64,000 nucleotides of DNA, from the NCBI RefSeq assembly GCF_003439925.1, contig NZ_QQRR01000001.1, positions 372,001 to 436,000 of the forward strand. Direction: 5' to 3'. The translations under genes were made by a program, and so were the position numbers. Every line of letters begins with the position of its first letter. Position 1 is the first letter of the stretch. The notes beneath the pieces were generated by a model, which worked only from the letters and a program-made list of their open reading frames with translations, made no database searches and had not been told where the DNA came from. Positions 35,897 through 45,591 of this stretch are shown here, in pieces. Origin of the DNA: Haloprofundus halophilus (lineage in GTDB: Archaea > Halobacteriota > Halobacteria > Halobacteriales > Haloferacaceae).

Positions 35897-36727
35897 ATGA
35901 TTCCATCGGCAGATGCGGCCATCACCCGGGACGACAAAGCGTTGATCCTCGCGTACGACCACGGCTTAGAGCACGGTCCGGTGGACTTCGAGGACGTACC
36001 GGAGACGACCGACCCGGAGACGGTGTTCGACATCGCGACGCACGACGCCGTCACGGCGTTGGCGGTCCAGAAAGGCATCGCCGAGGGTTACTACCCCTCC
36101 TACGAGGACGACGTGAACCTGCTGTTGAAGCTCAACGGCACGTCGAACCTCTGGATGGGCGAACCGAACAGCGCGGTGAACTGCAGCGTCGACTACGCCG
36201 CCGAACTCGGCGCGAAAGCCATCGGATTCACCGTCTACGGCGGCTCGAACAACGAAATCGAGATGGTCGAGGAGTTCCGCGAGGCCCACGAGGCCGCCCG
36301 CGAACACGACATGTCGGTCGTCATGTGGTCGTACCCCCGCGGTCAGGGGTTGAAGAACGACACCTCCGCGGACACCATCGCGTACGCGTCGCGGATGGGC
36401 CTCGAACTCGGCGCGGACATCACGAAGGTGAAGTATCCGGGCTCCGCGGAGGCGATGCAGTGGGCCTGTGAGTCCGCCGCCGGGTCGAAAGTCGTGATGA
36501 GCGGCGGGTCGAAGACGTCGGACCGAGCGTTCCTCTCGACGGTGGAGACGGCGATGCGCGCCGGCGGCTCCGGACTCGCCGTCGGACGCAACGTGTTCCA
36601 GCGCGAGAACCCGAAGGAGCTACTCGACGCGCTCGAAGCGGTCATCTTCGACGAGAAGACCGCCGACGAGGCGCTCGGACTCATGCCCTCCTCGAACGGC
36701 AACCGCGCGACCGCCTCCGACGACTGA
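35897..36727 (+). CDS. fba: Archaeal class I fructose-1,6-bisphosphate aldolase
   Basis: The 276-residue DhnA-type aldolase interconverts fructose 1,6-bisphosphate with dihydroxyacetone phosphate and glyceraldehyde 3-phosphate. It shows [22 protein letters not shown], and DITKVKYPG, where K177 is the likely Schiff-base lysine by comparison with the Thermoproteus enzyme. It also has the phosphate site [13 protein letters not shown] and [13 protein letters not shown] 35897 fits the TATA spacing. Its TGA overlaps the ATG of the fructose bisphosphatase gene by one base, so the two enzymes of gluconeogenesis are co-translated. Confidence 0.94.
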   Translation: MIPSADAAITRDDKALILAYDHGLEHGPVDFEDVPETTDPETVFDIATHDAVTALAVQKGIAEGYYPSYEDDVNLLLKLNGTSNLWMGEPNSAVNCSVDYAAELGAKAIGFTVYGGSNNEIEMVEEFREAHEAAREHDMSVVMWSYPRGQGLKNDTSADTIAYASRMGLELGADITKVKYPGSAEAMQWACESAAGSKVVMSGGSKTSDRAFLSTVETAMRAGGSGLAVGRNVFQRENPKELLDALEAVIFDEKTADEALGLMPSSNGNRATASDD

Positions 36728-37614
36728 TGGGACGCTCCGCAGACACGGGGTCGAACGGGCCGACGGACCGGACGGTCCGCGAGATACTCGAAACTATCGC
36801 CGAGCTGGCGCCGACCGTCCGCGACTCGCTACCCGGTCGCCGCCAGAAGAGCGAGACGAAAAACCCCAGCGGCGAGACGCCGATGGCCGCCGACGTGTAC
36901 GCCGACGAACTGTTCGAGGAGGGCCTCGGCGGCCTCGACAACGTCGGCGAGTACGCGAGCGAGGAGCGCGAGTCGGTCGTCGAGACGGGCGAGGGACTCT
37001 CCGTCGCCGTCGACCCGCTCGACGGGTCCTCGAACCTGAAGTCGAACAACACGATGGGCACCATCGTCGGCGTCTACGACGCGCCGTTGCCCGCGCGCGG
37101 CGAGAACCTCGTCGCCGCGGCATACGTGCTCTACGGACCCATCACGACGCTCGTCGCCGCCGTCGAGGGAACGGTGACGGAGTACGTCGTCGACGACGGC
37201 GAACTCGAAGCGGTCCGCGAGAACGTTCGGTTGCCCGAGGACCCCGGCGTCTACGGGTTCGGCGGTCGGGTCCCCGACTGGCCCGACGACTTCGAGGCGT
37301 ACGCGCGCGAGGTCGAGTCCGACGAGTCGCTGAAACTGCGCTACGGCGGCGCGATGATCGGTGACATCAACCAGGTGCTCACCTACGGCGGCGTGTTCGC
37401 GTATCCCGCGTTGAACTCCGCGCCGAACGGAAAACTTCGCCTCCAGTTCGAGGGGACGCCCATCGGCTACATCGTGGAGAGCGCCGGCGGCGCGTCGACC
37501 GACGGCGCCCGGTCGCTGATGACGGTCGAACCGACCGACCTCCACCAGCGCGTCCCGGTGTACGTCGGTAACCAGTCGCTCGTCGACCGACTGGAGTCGG
37601 CGCTCTCCTCGTAA
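36727..37614 (+). CDS. fbp: Class I fructose-1,6-bisphosphatase
   Basis: The 295-residue Mg-dependent phosphatase converts fructose 1,6-bisphosphate to fructose 6-phosphate. It has the substrate loop [16 protein letters not shown], the metal/phosphate signature [40 protein letters not shown], and [11 protein letters not shown] near the C-terminus. This is the bacterial/eukaryotic class I type rather than the archaeal bifunctional class V enzyme. Its start is fused to the aldolase stop (TGATG), making a gluconeogenic two-gene operon. Confidence 0.95.
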   Translation: MGRSADTGSNGPTDRTVREILETIAELAPTVRDSLPGRRQKSETKNPSGETPMAADVYADELFEEGLGGLDNVGEYASEERESVVETGEGLSVAVDPLDGSSNLKSNNTMGTIVGVYDAPLPARGENLVAAAYVLYGPITTLVAAVEGTVTEYVVDDGELEAVRENVRLPEDPGVYGFGGRVPDWPDDFEAYAREVESDESLKLRYGGAMIGDINQVLTYGGVFAYPALNSAPNGKLRLQFEGTPIGYIVESAGGASTDGARSLMTVEPTDLHQRVPVYVGNQSLVDRLESALSS

Positions 37615-37795
37615 GCATCGGCTCGGACACGCCGCGCGCGGCGGCGTCGACTGGGCCGTAGCGTCGGCCGCGGCCGCGGCCGCGACGCTGACTGCGGTTG
37701 CGACGTCGACGATTCGGACAGTCGACCGGGACCTGTAACTCTTCGTGATAAAACCGTCCGTAACGTATTAATGTCGCTGCTGCCCAGTCCGCGGC

Positions 37796-40006
37796 ATGAG
37801 TGAGACCCGTCCGTCGCGCGTGCTCTGCGTCGACGACGACGCGAGCCTTCGCGCGTTGACGACGGCGCACCTCGAACGACAGGGGCTCTCGGTCGTCACC
37901 GCCCCGGACGGGCCGTCCGCGCTTGACACGCTCGCCGAAGCGGAGTTCGACGGAATCGTCAGCGACTTCGAGATGCCGGAGATGGACGGTCTCGAACTGC
38001 TCGAGGCGGTGCGAGCGCGATACGACGCGCTGCCGTTCGTCCTCTTCACCGCGAGAGGCAGCGAGGACCTGGCGAGCAGGGCGATTTCGGCCGGCGTCAC
38101 CGACTACATCAGAAAGAACGGCGGGGCCGACCAGTTCGAGTTGCTCGCCAACCGCGCGGCCAACTACGTCTCGCAGTACCGCGCCGAGCGGGCGCTCGAC
38201 CGGAGCGAGGAGCGATACCGACGACTCGTCGAGACGTCGCCGTCGCCGATCGGCATCTACACCGAGGACGGCCGCCTCGCGTACGTCAACGAAGCGGCGG
38301 TCGGCTACTTCGGCGCCGAGGACACGGACGACCTCGTCGGGCGGTCGATATTCGAACTGGTCGACGACTCGGACTTCGACCTGGCTCGACGACGAAGCCG
38401 GCGCGTCTTCGAAGAACGCGCGGTGGCCGCACCGACCGAGCTCCACCTCCGCGGCCTCGACGGACGACCGCTACACGCCGTGTTGGCGACCGCGCCGATC
38501 ACGTTCGAGGGTGCCGACGCCGCTCAGATAGTCCTGAACGACGTCACGGAGTTCAAGCGGACGCAGCGGGCGTTCGAGCGCGAAAAGCAGTTCACCGAAG
38601 CCGCGCTGGACGCCCTCGACGACGTGTTCTTCGTGGTGGACACCGACGGCCGCCTCACCCGCTGGAACGGGCAGTTGAACGAGGTGACCGGCTACGACGA
38701 CGCCGAACTCGAAGGGATGCCGGCGAGCGCTTTTTTCCCGGCCGACGACGCCTGCGTAGAGCAGTCCGTCGAGGCGCTGTTCGTGGACGGGACCGTGACG
38801 TTCGACGGCGAATTGCTGACGAAGTCGGGCGAACTCGTCCCGTTCGAGGTGCGCGCGGTTCGCATGACCGACGAAGCGGATGGCCTCATCGGTGCCTGCG
38901 GCATCGCCCGCGACGTGACCGAGCGACGCGCACGCGAGAAGGAACTCGAACAGTATCGCACGGTCGTCGAGACGATTCCGGACGCGACGTACGTGTTAGA
39001 CGCCGATGGTTACATCCAGATGGTAAACGACGCTCACACCGAGGGGACCGGCGACTCGCTGAACGACCCCGTCGGCGTGCACGTCAGCCAGTACCTGAGC
39101 GAGGAGGGAATCGCCCGCGGTCGACGGGTGATAGAGTCGTTGCTCGCCGACGAGAGCCGGTTCTCGGGGCGCTTCGAGTTCGAAATCGAGAACGCCGACG
39201 GAGAGCGACGCCGATACGAGGACCACATCTCGGTGCTCACCGACGAAGACGGACGGTTCGACGGCTCCGTCGGCATCGTCCGCGACATCACGGAACGCAT
39301 CGAGCGCGAGCGAGCGCTCAGCAGACAGAACGAACGGCTCGACAAGTTCGCGAGCGTCGTCAGCCACGACCTCCGGAACCCGCTGAGCGTCGTCGACGGC
39401 TATCTCGAACTCGCTCGGGAGACGGGCGAAGAGGACCACTTCGACGCGATGGAACGCGCCGTCGACCGGATGGAGAACCTCGTAGACGGCTTGCTGTCGC
39501 TGGCGCGCAACGGCCGAGTCGTCGACGAACGCGAATCGGTCGAGTTGCGAAGCGCCGCCGAACGCGCCTGGGGGTACGTTCCGACGAACGGGGCGACGCT
39601 CATAGTCGACGGCAGCCACACCGTCGACGCCGACGAAGCTAGACTGCGCGAACTGTTCGAGAACCTCTTTCGGAACTCGGTCGAACACGGCTCGCCGCGC
39701 GGTCGGGCGAAAGCTGACGACGCGGACGGCGGCTCCGCGGGCAGCCGAGCGGAGTCCAACGGCGAGCGCGACGGGACGGTGACCGTCCGCGTCGGTGCGT
39801 CCTCGGACGGTTTCTACGTCGCCGACGACGGTCCGGGCATCCCCGAAGACGAACGCGACGCGGTGTTGGAGTACGGCTACTCGACGAACGAGTCGGGTAC
39901 GGGTTTCGGTCTCACCATCGTCGCCGAGATAGCCGAGGCTCACGGGTGGGAGGTCACCGTCTCCGAGAGCGACAGCGGCGGTGCGCGGTTCGACTTCCGC
40001 ACCTGA
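37796..40006 (+). CDS. Hybrid sensor kinase: receiver-PAS3-HisKA-HATPase
   Basis: The 736-residue soluble protein starts with a receiver domain (about 7-122; acidic pocket DDD at 13-15, phospho-acceptor D57 in VSDFEMPEMDG, K107 in DYIRKNGG). Three PAS domains follow (about 138-253, 264-378 and 386-503, each ending in a DVTE or DITE motif). A HisKA domain has the phospho-acceptor H524 in VVSHDLRNPL, and an HATPase domain (about 610-735) has LFRNSVEH and ADDGPGIPED. There is no membrane segment, so it senses cytoplasmic cues. The N-terminal receiver suggests it is itself controlled by another kinase. Confidence 0.93.
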   Translation: MSETRPSRVLCVDDDASLRALTTAHLERQGLSVVTAPDGPSALDTLAEAEFDGIVSDFEMPEMDGLELLEAVRARYDALPFVLFTARGSEDLASRAISAGVTDYIRKNGGADQFELLANRAANYVSQYRAERALDRSEERYRRLVETSPSPIGIYTEDGRLAYVNEAAVGYFGAEDTDDLVGRSIFELVDDSDFDLARRRSRRVFEERAVAAPTELHLRGLDGRPLHAVLATAPITFEGADAAQIVLNDVTEFKRTQRAFEREKQFTEAALDALDDVFFVVDTDGRLTRWNGQLNEVTGYDDAELEGMPASAFFPADDACVEQSVEALFVDGTVTFDGELLTKSGELVPFEVRAVRMTDEADGLIGACGIARDVTERRAREKELEQYRTVVETIPDATYVLDADGYIQMVNDAHTEGTGDSLNDPVGVHVSQYLSEEGIARGRRVIESLLADESRFSGRFEFEIENADGERRRYEDHISVLTDEDGRFDGSVGIVRDITERIERERALSRQNERLDKFASVVSHDLRNPLSVVDGYLELARETGEEDHFDAMERAVDRMENLVDGLLSLARNGRVVDERESVELRSAAERAWGYVPTNGATLIVDGSHTVDADEARLRELFENLFRNSVEHGSPRGRAKADDADGGSAGSRAESNGERDGTVTVRVGASSDGFYVADDGPGIPEDERDAVLEYGYSTNESGTGFGLTIVAEIAEAHGWEVTVSESDSGGARFDFRT

Positions 40007-40066
40007 GCCGTTGTCTTCGCGCCTGTACCGCCGTCTCCGTACCTGAACCGCCGTCTCCGTACCTGA
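40005..40066. repeat. Degenerate 21-bp tandem repeat at the 3' end of the hybrid kinase gene
   Basis: Two identical 20-base stretches ACCGCCGTCTCCGTACCTGA lie at 40026-40045 and 40047-40066. Two more diverged units precede them, the first overlapping the gene's own stop codon context (CACCTGAGCCG). The unit is 21 bp, and several units repeat an in-frame TGA. The remaining spacer to the next gene (40067-40160) holds its promoter region. Confidence 0.75.
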
Positions 40067-40160
40067 GCCGTGGTTCGGCCTCCGAACCGCGGCCCCGCTC
40101 TCGGTTCGGTGGCGATTCTACATGGAAAACAATTTGCGACCACCTTACGCAGTCGAGCGT

Positions 40161-41915
40161 ATGAAAGTCCGCATCGGCGAGGGCGCGAGCGACGACGAAG
40201 CGAACGCTATCGCCCGAGCGCTGGCGACGCACCTCCGAACCGACGTGTCGGTCCACGTCGGCGACGGCGACGACCCGGTCGCGGAAGCGACGACCCCGGC
40301 CGACGCGTACCCCATCGAGGACGACCTCGAACCCGGCGAACGCGAGGCGGCGCTCCGTGCCGAAATCGAGGACATCCTCGGCGGCGGTCCCGAGAAGTAC
40401 AAGGAGCGCTTGCCCGAGCAGGGGAAACTGTTCGTCCGCGACCGACTCGACCTCTGGTTCGGCGACGACGAGAGCGAACTGAAGTTCGAGGACGGCAAGT
40501 TCGCCGCCTTCGACGAGTGGCATCCCGACAGCCCCGAGGTTGAGGAGGGAGACCCTGGCAACCGCCTGCCCGGCGACGGCCTGCTGACGGGCGCGGCCGA
40601 GTTCGAGGGCCGCGACCTCCACTTCATGGCGAACGACTTCACCGTCAAGGCGGGGAGCATGGCCCGCCTCGGCGTCGAGAAGTTCCTCCGGATGCAGCAG
40701 CGCGCGCTCAAGAGCGGCAGACCCGTCCTCTACCTGATGGACTCCTCTGGCGGTCGAATCGACCAGCAGTCGGGCTTCTTCGCCAACCGCGAGGGCATCG
40801 GGAAGTACTACTACAACCACTCGATGCTCTCCGGGTACGTACCCCAGATCTGCGTGCTCTACGGACCCTGCATCGCCGGGGCGGCGTACACGCCCGTCTT
40901 CGCCGACTTCACTATCATGGTCGAGGAGATGTCGGCGATGGCCATCGCGTCGCCGCGGATGGTGAAGATGGTCACCGGCGAGGAGATCTCGATGCAGGAC
41001 CTCGGCGGTCCGGAGGTCCACGCCGAGCACTCCGGAAGCGCCGACCTCGTCGCCCGCGACGAGGAACACGCCCGCGAACTCGTCTCCGACCTCCTGACGT
41101 ACCTGCCGAACAAGGCGGGCGAAAAACCGCCGCGGAGCGAACCCAAACCCCCAAAATTCAGTCCCGAGGGTATCGACGAACTCATCCCCGAATCGCCGAA
41201 CCGCGCGTACGACGTGCTCGACCTGATAGAGCGCATCGCCGACGCGGAGTCGGTGTTCGAGATAAAGTCGGCGTACGGCTCCGAAATCGTCACGGCGTTC
41301 GTCCGCATCGACGGCCGACCGGTGGGCGTCGTCGCCAACCAACCCACGGAGCGCTCGGGGGCCATCTTCCCGGACGCCGCCGAGAAAGCCGCGGAGTTCA
41401 TCTGGACCTGCGACGCCTACGAGATTCCACTCCTGTACCTCTGCGACACGCCGGGCTTCATGGCCGGGTCGCAGGTCGAGAAGGATGCGATTCTGGAGAA
41501 GGGCAAGAAGTTCATCTACGCGACGTCGTCGGCGACGGTCCCGAAACAGACCGTCGTCGTCCGGAAGGCGTACGGCGCGGGCATCTACGCGATGGGCGGC
41601 CCCGCCTACGACCCCGAGAGCGTCATCGGTCTGCCGTCCGGTGAGATCGGCATCATGGGTCCCGAAGCCGCCATCAACGCGGTCTACCGGAACAAACTCG
41701 ACGCCATCGAGGACCCCGAGGAACGGAAGAAGCGAACCGAGGAGCTCCGCGAGGAGTACCGCCGCGACATCGACATCCACCGCATGGCGAGCGAAGTCGT
41801 CGTCGACGAAATCGTGCCGCCGAGCGACCTCCGCCGGGAACTCGTGAACCGCTTCGAGTTCTACGCCGACGTGCAGAAAGAGCTCCCGGACAAGAAGCAC
41901 GGCACGGTGCTGTAA
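40161..41915 (+). CDS. Acyl-CoA carboxylase, carboxyltransferase (beta) subunit
   Basis: The 584-residue crotonase-fold carboxyltransferase moves a carboxyl group from carboxybiotin to an acyl-CoA. The two half-domains are visible: LYLMDSSGGRIDQQSG and LYGPCIAGAAYTPVFADF in the N half; VVANQPTERSGAIFPDAAEKAAEFIW, TPGFMAGSQVEKDAIL and YGAGIYAMGGPAYDPE in the C half. An extra 60-residue acidic N-terminal segment (about 1-65) precedes the fold. Closest in pattern to propionyl/methylcrotonyl-CoA carboxylase subunits. No biotin carrier or biotin carboxylase gene lies nearby. ATG 40161 (MKVRIGEGASDDE) is preferred to the frame start at 40122. Confidence 0.9.
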   Translation: MKVRIGEGASDDEANAIARALATHLRTDVSVHVGDGDDPVAEATTPADAYPIEDDLEPGEREAALRAEIEDILGGGPEKYKERLPEQGKLFVRDRLDLWFGDDESELKFEDGKFAAFDEWHPDSPEVEEGDPGNRLPGDGLLTGAAEFEGRDLHFMANDFTVKAGSMARLGVEKFLRMQQRALKSGRPVLYLMDSSGGRIDQQSGFFANREGIGKYYYNHSMLSGYVPQICVLYGPCIAGAAYTPVFADFTIMVEEMSAMAIASPRMVKMVTGEEISMQDLGGPEVHAEHSGSADLVARDEEHARELVSDLLTYLPNKAGEKPPRSEPKPPKFSPEGIDELIPESPNRAYDVLDLIERIADAESVFEIKSAYGSEIVTAFVRIDGRPVGVVANQPTERSGAIFPDAAEKAAEFIWTCDAYEIPLLYLCDTPGFMAGSQVEKDAILEKGKKFIYATSSATVPKQTVVVRKAYGAGIYAMGGPAYDPESVIGLPSGEIGIMGPEAAINAVYRNKLDAIEDPEERKKRTEELREEYRRDIDIHRMASEVVVDEIVPPSDLRRELVNRFEFYADVQKELPDKKHGTVL

Positions 41916-42050
41916 TCTCGGCTTACCGCCGAACAACGCCGCGTAGGCGGTGCGTTCTGCGTTTTCGACAATAGCCAGTGACCGGTAGCGACTCGTTGTC
42001 GACGAGTACGCTGCGGATTACCAAGGCTCATTCCCGCGTCTTCGGTGGTA

Positions 42051-42431
42051 ATGAGCAGAGAGGACGTGAGCGGCTTCGGGGCCGCCGGAGCGAACGGGAC
42101 CGTCGCGGCGTACTCACCGATAACGACACTCGCGCGGTTCGAGCCGCACCTCTGGGCGTTCGCGCTGCTCGGGTTCGCCCTCGACGTGGGACTCACCGCC
42201 TACGGTCTCTCGCTGGGGCTCGCGGAGATGAACCCGCTCGCGCGGACGCTCATGGAGACGGTCGGCGTCGTCGAGGCGATGCTGCTGCTCAAAACGTTCT
42301 CGCTGGCCGTCGCCCTCGTCGGCTGGAAGATTCTCCCGGCGTTGTATCGGTTCGTCGTCCCCGCCGGACTCTCGCTGCCGACGTGGATCGCCGTCGGAAT
42401 CAACAGTTCCCTCATCGTCTCGCTGCTGTAG
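42051..42431 (+). CDS. Membrane protein with DUF5658-like pattern
   Basis: The 126-residue protein has three hydrophobic helices: WAFALLGFALDVGLTAYGLSL, AMLLLKTFSLAVALVGW and LPTWIAVGINSSLIVSLL. Between the first two lies EMNPLARTLM; the D..LT..G......E.NP pattern resembles DUF5658. Function unknown. The start ATG 42051 lies in an inverted repeat ATTACC...GGTAAT (arms 42017-42022 and 42047-42052) that may be regulatory. Confidence 0.65.
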   Translation: MSREDVSGFGAAGANGTVAAYSPITTLARFEPHLWAFALLGFALDVGLTAYGLSLGLAEMNPLARTLMETVGVVEAMLLLKTFSLAVALVGWKILPALYRFVVPAGLSLPTWIAVGINSSLIVSLL

Positions 42432-42608
42432 CCGGTCACCTCTCTCTCTCTCGGCTCGTTCTCCCCGTATCTTTTTGAGTGACAACGAGGCCATGCCCGC
42501 CCGTGACCTGACCGTCACCGCGGTTCCGACGAGGCGGGTGTGCGGCCATCCGACCGCGGACGATGTAGCGCGGCCGCCTGCTCGCCACTACTCCCCGATA
42601 GCTCGTTC

Positions 42609-43082
42609 CTACCCGTCGGACTCGGGCCGCTTCAGCGACAGCACCGTTCGGTCGAACTCGCAGACCAGCTCCTCGTCCCGCTCCTCGTCGCCGACGACGA
42701 ACGCCTCGACGTGCATCGTCACGACGCCGCGCTCGCCGTCGCTCGTCTCGCGTTTCTCCGTCACCGTCGACTGCGCTCGGATGGTGTCACCGTGGTACAC
42801 CGGCGCGGGATGAGAGACGTCGTCGTACGAGAGGTTGGCGACGATAGTGCCGTCGGTGGTCTCGGGAATCGAGACGCCGACGGCGAGACTCATCGTGTAG
42901 AGACCGTTGACGAGGCGCTCGCCGAACTGCGTGTCGGCCGCGAACGCCGCGTCGAGGTGCAGCGGTTGCTGGTTCATCGTCATGTCGCAGAAGCGCTGGT
43001 TGTCTCCCTCGCTCACGGTCCGGCGCGTCGCGTGCTCGATGGTCTCGCCGACCTCGAACTCCTCGTAGTAGCGTCCGGTCAT
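42609..43082 (-). CDS. MaoC family dehydratase
   Basis: The 157-residue hot-dog protein has the R-specific hydratase landmarks: [40 protein letters not shown], with the Asp-x4-His-type pair in the N-Q-P-L-H block, then [16 protein letters not shown]. It hydrates an enoyl-CoA or a related acid thioester. ATG 43082 starts at [13 protein letters not shown], the family start. It is divergent from the first glutamate dehydrogenase and shares its A+T-rich regulatory spacer. Next to CitE- and glutamate-related genes, hydration of a mesaconyl/crotonyl-type CoA is possible but unproven. Confidence 0.88.
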   Translation of the reverse strand: MTGRYYEEFEVGETIEHATRRTVSEGDNQRFCDMTMNQQPLHLDAAFAADTQFGERLVNGLYTMSLAVGVSIPETTDGTIVANLSYDDVSHPAPVYHGDTIRAQSTVTEKRETSDGERGVVTMHVEAFVVGDEERDEELVCEFDRTVLSLKRPESDG

Positions 43083-43179
43083 GCTCGCCGCGTCGGCCGG
43101 TCGGCGCAAAATCTTACCGGTCGATGCTGAGGTTCTCCCCCGACCGCCTCCGCAATATCTGACCGGACCAAAAGACATT

Positions 43180-43197
43180 AACAACAATTATGTTGTT
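43180..43197. promoter_or_regulatory. Perfect inverted repeat AACAACA-ATTA-TGTTGTT in a divergent promoter
   Basis: A 7-bp perfect dyad with a 4-base A+T centre lies between the MaoC gene (minus) and glutamate dehydrogenase (plus). It is strikingly A+T-rich for this genome. It sits about 110 bases before the gdh start and 98 bases before the MaoC start, suitable for an operator controlling either or both. Confidence 0.55.
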
Positions 43198-43308
43198 CGG
43201 AACGGAAGCGCAGACGAATGCTCCGGAGATGCCCTTCGCCGGCGGACGCTCCGGTCCTGTCGCACCGGAAGCGTGCGACTGCGAATCACAGACACGAGAG
43301 AGTCATCT

Positions 43309-44586
43309 ATGGCAGCTAAAGGTACATCGAAGGTCGAAGAAGAATCGGAGTCGGCGGTCCAAACCGCCCGGCGGCAGTTAGAACGAGCGGCGGCACAGGT
43401 CGATGTCGACCAGGGAATCATCGAGCGGTTGTCGTACCCGGACAAGGTCCACCAGGTGTCGATTCCACTCCGTCGCGACGACGGGTCACTGGAGGTGTTC
43501 ACCGGCTATCGAGCCCAGCACGACAGCGTCCGCGGGCCGTTCAAGGGCGGTCTGCGCTACCACCCCGACGTGAGCGCCGAGGAGTGCGTCGGCCTCTCGA
43601 TGTGGATGACCTGGAAGTGCGCCGTGATGGACATCCCCTTCGGCGGCGGCAAGGGCGGCGTCGTCGTCGACCCGAAGACGCTCAGCGAGGGCGAGAAGGA
43701 GCGACTCACGCGTCGCCTCGCCGAGGAACTCCGCGACATCATCGGTCCGATGCACGACATTCCCGCCCCCGACATGGGGACGGGCCCGCAGACGATGGCG
43801 TGGTTCATGGACGCCTACTCGATGCAGGAGGGCGAGACGACACCCGGCGTCGTCACCGGCAAACCGCCGGTCATCGGGGGCAGCCACGGCCGCGAGGAGT
43901 CGCCGGGCCGCAGCGTCGGCATCATCGCCCGCGAGGCGATCGACTACTACGGCTGGGAGCCCGCGGAGACGACCGTCGCCGTCCAGGGCTTCGGCAGCGT
44001 CGGTGCGAACGCGGCGCGCTTCTTAGACGACCTCGGCGCGAAGGTCGTCGCCGTCAGCGACGTCGACGGCGCCATCTACGACCCCGACGGCCTCGACACG
44101 AAGGACGTGGAAGGTCACGACGAGCAACCCGGCATGGTGTCCGGCTACGACGCGCCGGAGACGCTCAGCAACGAAGAACTGCTGGAACTCGACGTAGACG
44201 TACTCATCCCGGCGGCCGTCGGCAACGTCCTCACCGCCGACAACGCGAACAACGTGCGGGCGGAGATGATCGTCGAGGGCGCGAACGGACCGACGACGTC
44301 CGCCGCGGACACCATCTTCGAGGAGCGCGGCGTCCCCGTGATTCCGGACATCCTCGCGAACGCCGGCGGCGTCACCGTGAGCTACTTCGAGTGGCTTCAG
44401 GACATCAATCGCCGCGCGTGGCCGCTCGAACGCGTCAACGACGAACTCGAGACGGAGATGCTGAAGGCGTGGAACGCCGTCCGAGCAGAGGTCGACGAGC
44501 GGGGCGTCACGTGGCGCGACGCCGCCTACATCGTCGCGCTCTCTCGCGTCGCCGAGGCCCACGAGGTTCGAGGACTCTGGCCGTAG
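43309..44586 (+). CDS. gdhA: Glutamate dehydrogenase, first copy
   Basis: The 425-residue hexameric-type enzyme interconverts glutamate with 2-oxoglutarate and ammonia. It has the substrate-binding [14 protein letters not shown], the catalytic-lysine region [16 protein letters not shown], the [14 protein letters not shown] segment, and a Rossmann [12 protein letters not shown] (about 225-236). The C-terminal half contains [15 protein letters not shown] and ends in GLWP. ATG 43309 is chosen because [12 protein letters not shown] precedes the family core by the usual distance. A second copy follows 1 kb downstream and differs in coenzyme-site residues, so the two may use different nicotinamide coenzymes. 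Confidence 0.94.
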   Translation: MAAKGTSKVEEESESAVQTARRQLERAAAQVDVDQGIIERLSYPDKVHQVSIPLRRDDGSLEVFTGYRAQHDSVRGPFKGGLRYHPDVSAEECVGLSMWMTWKCAVMDIPFGGGKGGVVVDPKTLSEGEKERLTRRLAEELRDIIGPMHDIPAPDMGTGPQTMAWFMDAYSMQEGETTPGVVTGKPPVIGGSHGREESPGRSVGIIAREAIDYYGWEPAETTVAVQGFGSVGANAARFLDDLGAKVVAVSDVDGAIYDPDGLDTKDVEGHDEQPGMVSGYDAPETLSNEELLELDVDVLIPAAVGNVLTADNANNVRAEMIVEGANGPTTSAADTIFEERGVPVIPDILANAGGVTVSYFEWLQDINRRAWPLERVNDELETEMLKAWNAVRAEVDERGVTWRDAAYIVALSRVAEAHEVRGLWP

Positions 44587-44673
44587 CGCGTTCGCCCGCC
44601 GTATCGTCGCCGAACCGATTCGAGTCGACCCGGACCGGCGGAACTTAAACCGTCGCTCCGCATCGTTCGAGGT

Positions 44674-45519
44674 ATGTCCCGACGTAGCGTACTCTTCTCG
44701 CCGGGTGACCGCCCGGAGCTCATGCGGAAAGCCCCGACGAGCGACGCCGACACCATCGTCTTCGACCTCGAAGACGCCGTCTCGCCCGAGCGAAAGGCCG
44801 ACGCCCGCGAGGCGATTCGAGACGTGCTCTCGGACTCCGAGTTCGACCCCGACGCCGAGGTCTGCGTCCGCCTCAGCGGGGTCGATCTCGGTGCGGACCT
44901 CGACCGAATTCTCGCCGACGACGCTCGGCTCGACGCCGTGATGCTCCCGAAGGTCGCGTCGGAGGCGGACGTCGAGCGAGCGGCCGACCTTCTCGACGAG
45001 CGCGGCCGAACGCTCCCGGTGCTCGCGCTCGTCGAGAGCGCCGCGGGCGTCCTCGCGGCGGAAGACATCGCTGCCGTCGATGCGACCGACGCGTTGGCGT
45101 TCGGGGCCGAGGACCTCGCCGCCGATATCGGCGCGACGCGGACCGAGGAGGCGACGGAGGTGCTCTACGCCCGCCAGCACGTCGTTCTCGCGGCGAGTGC
45201 AGCCGGCGTCGACGCCCTCGACATGGTGTACACCGATTTCCAGAACCCGGAGGGGTTAGCCGAGGAGACGTCGTTCGGGCTCACCCTCGGCTACGACGGG
45301 AAGCTCGCCATCCACCCCGCGCAGGTACCGGTGATAAACGACGCGTTCACGCCGAGCGACGGCCGAATCGAGTGGGCACGGAAGGTCGTCGCGGCCAAGG
45401 AGAGAGCCGACGACGAGGGTCGCGGCGTCTTCCAGGTCGACGGTGAGATGATAGACGGGCCGCTGGTCGCGCAGGCGGAACGCATCTTGGCGCGGGCGAA
45501 GGCGGCGGGGAAGCTGTAA
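44674..45519 (+). CDS. CitE-family lyase (HpcH/HpaI aldolase superfamily)
   Basis: The 281-residue TIM-barrel protein matches citrate lyase beta/malyl-CoA lyase enzymes: SVLFSPGDRPELMRKAP binds CoA, TIVFDLEDAVSPERK has the acidic metal pair, and MLPKV and LALVESAAGVLAAEDI (Glu) follow. It also has FGAEDLAADIGATRT, and DFQNPEGL with KLAIHPAQVPVIN at the C-terminus. Reactions in this family include malyl-CoA or beta-methylmalyl-CoA cleavage and malyl-CoA thioester hydrolysis. Its place between two glutamate dehydrogenases suggests a role in methylaspartate-cycle-like or dicarboxylate metabolism; this is inference. Confidence 0.85.
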   Translation: MSRRSVLFSPGDRPELMRKAPTSDADTIVFDLEDAVSPERKADAREAIRDVLSDSEFDPDAEVCVRLSGVDLGADLDRILADDARLDAVMLPKVASEADVERAADLLDERGRTLPVLALVESAAGVLAAEDIAAVDATDALAFGAEDLAADIGATRTEEATEVLYARQHVVLAASAAGVDALDMVYTDFQNPEGLAEETSFGLTLGYDGKLAIHPAQVPVINDAFTPSDGRIEWARKVVAAKERADDEGRGVFQVDGEMIDGPLVAQAERILARAKAAGKL

Positions 45520-45591
45520 ACACGAGTAGCGGTGGCGATTGCTGTTGCTTCGGCAAGCTTTAATCGTTCTCCGAGTCCTCTCTCAGAGCAT

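Noticed and set aside
37640-37700. GGCCGCGGCCGCGGCC palindromic run as an origin or operator
   Set aside because: Simple G+C-rich low-complexity sequence between fbp and the kinase; no replication gene or A+T-rich element is near.
39954-41936. 660-codon open frame antisense to the carboxyltransferase
   Set aside because: Mirror of the real gene with shadow composition (Arg, Val, Asp rich) and no domain.
43190-43381. 63-codon plus-strand ORF in the MaoC/gdh spacer
   Set aside because: Overlaps the dyad and the gdh start in another frame, with Ser/Arg-rich shadow composition.
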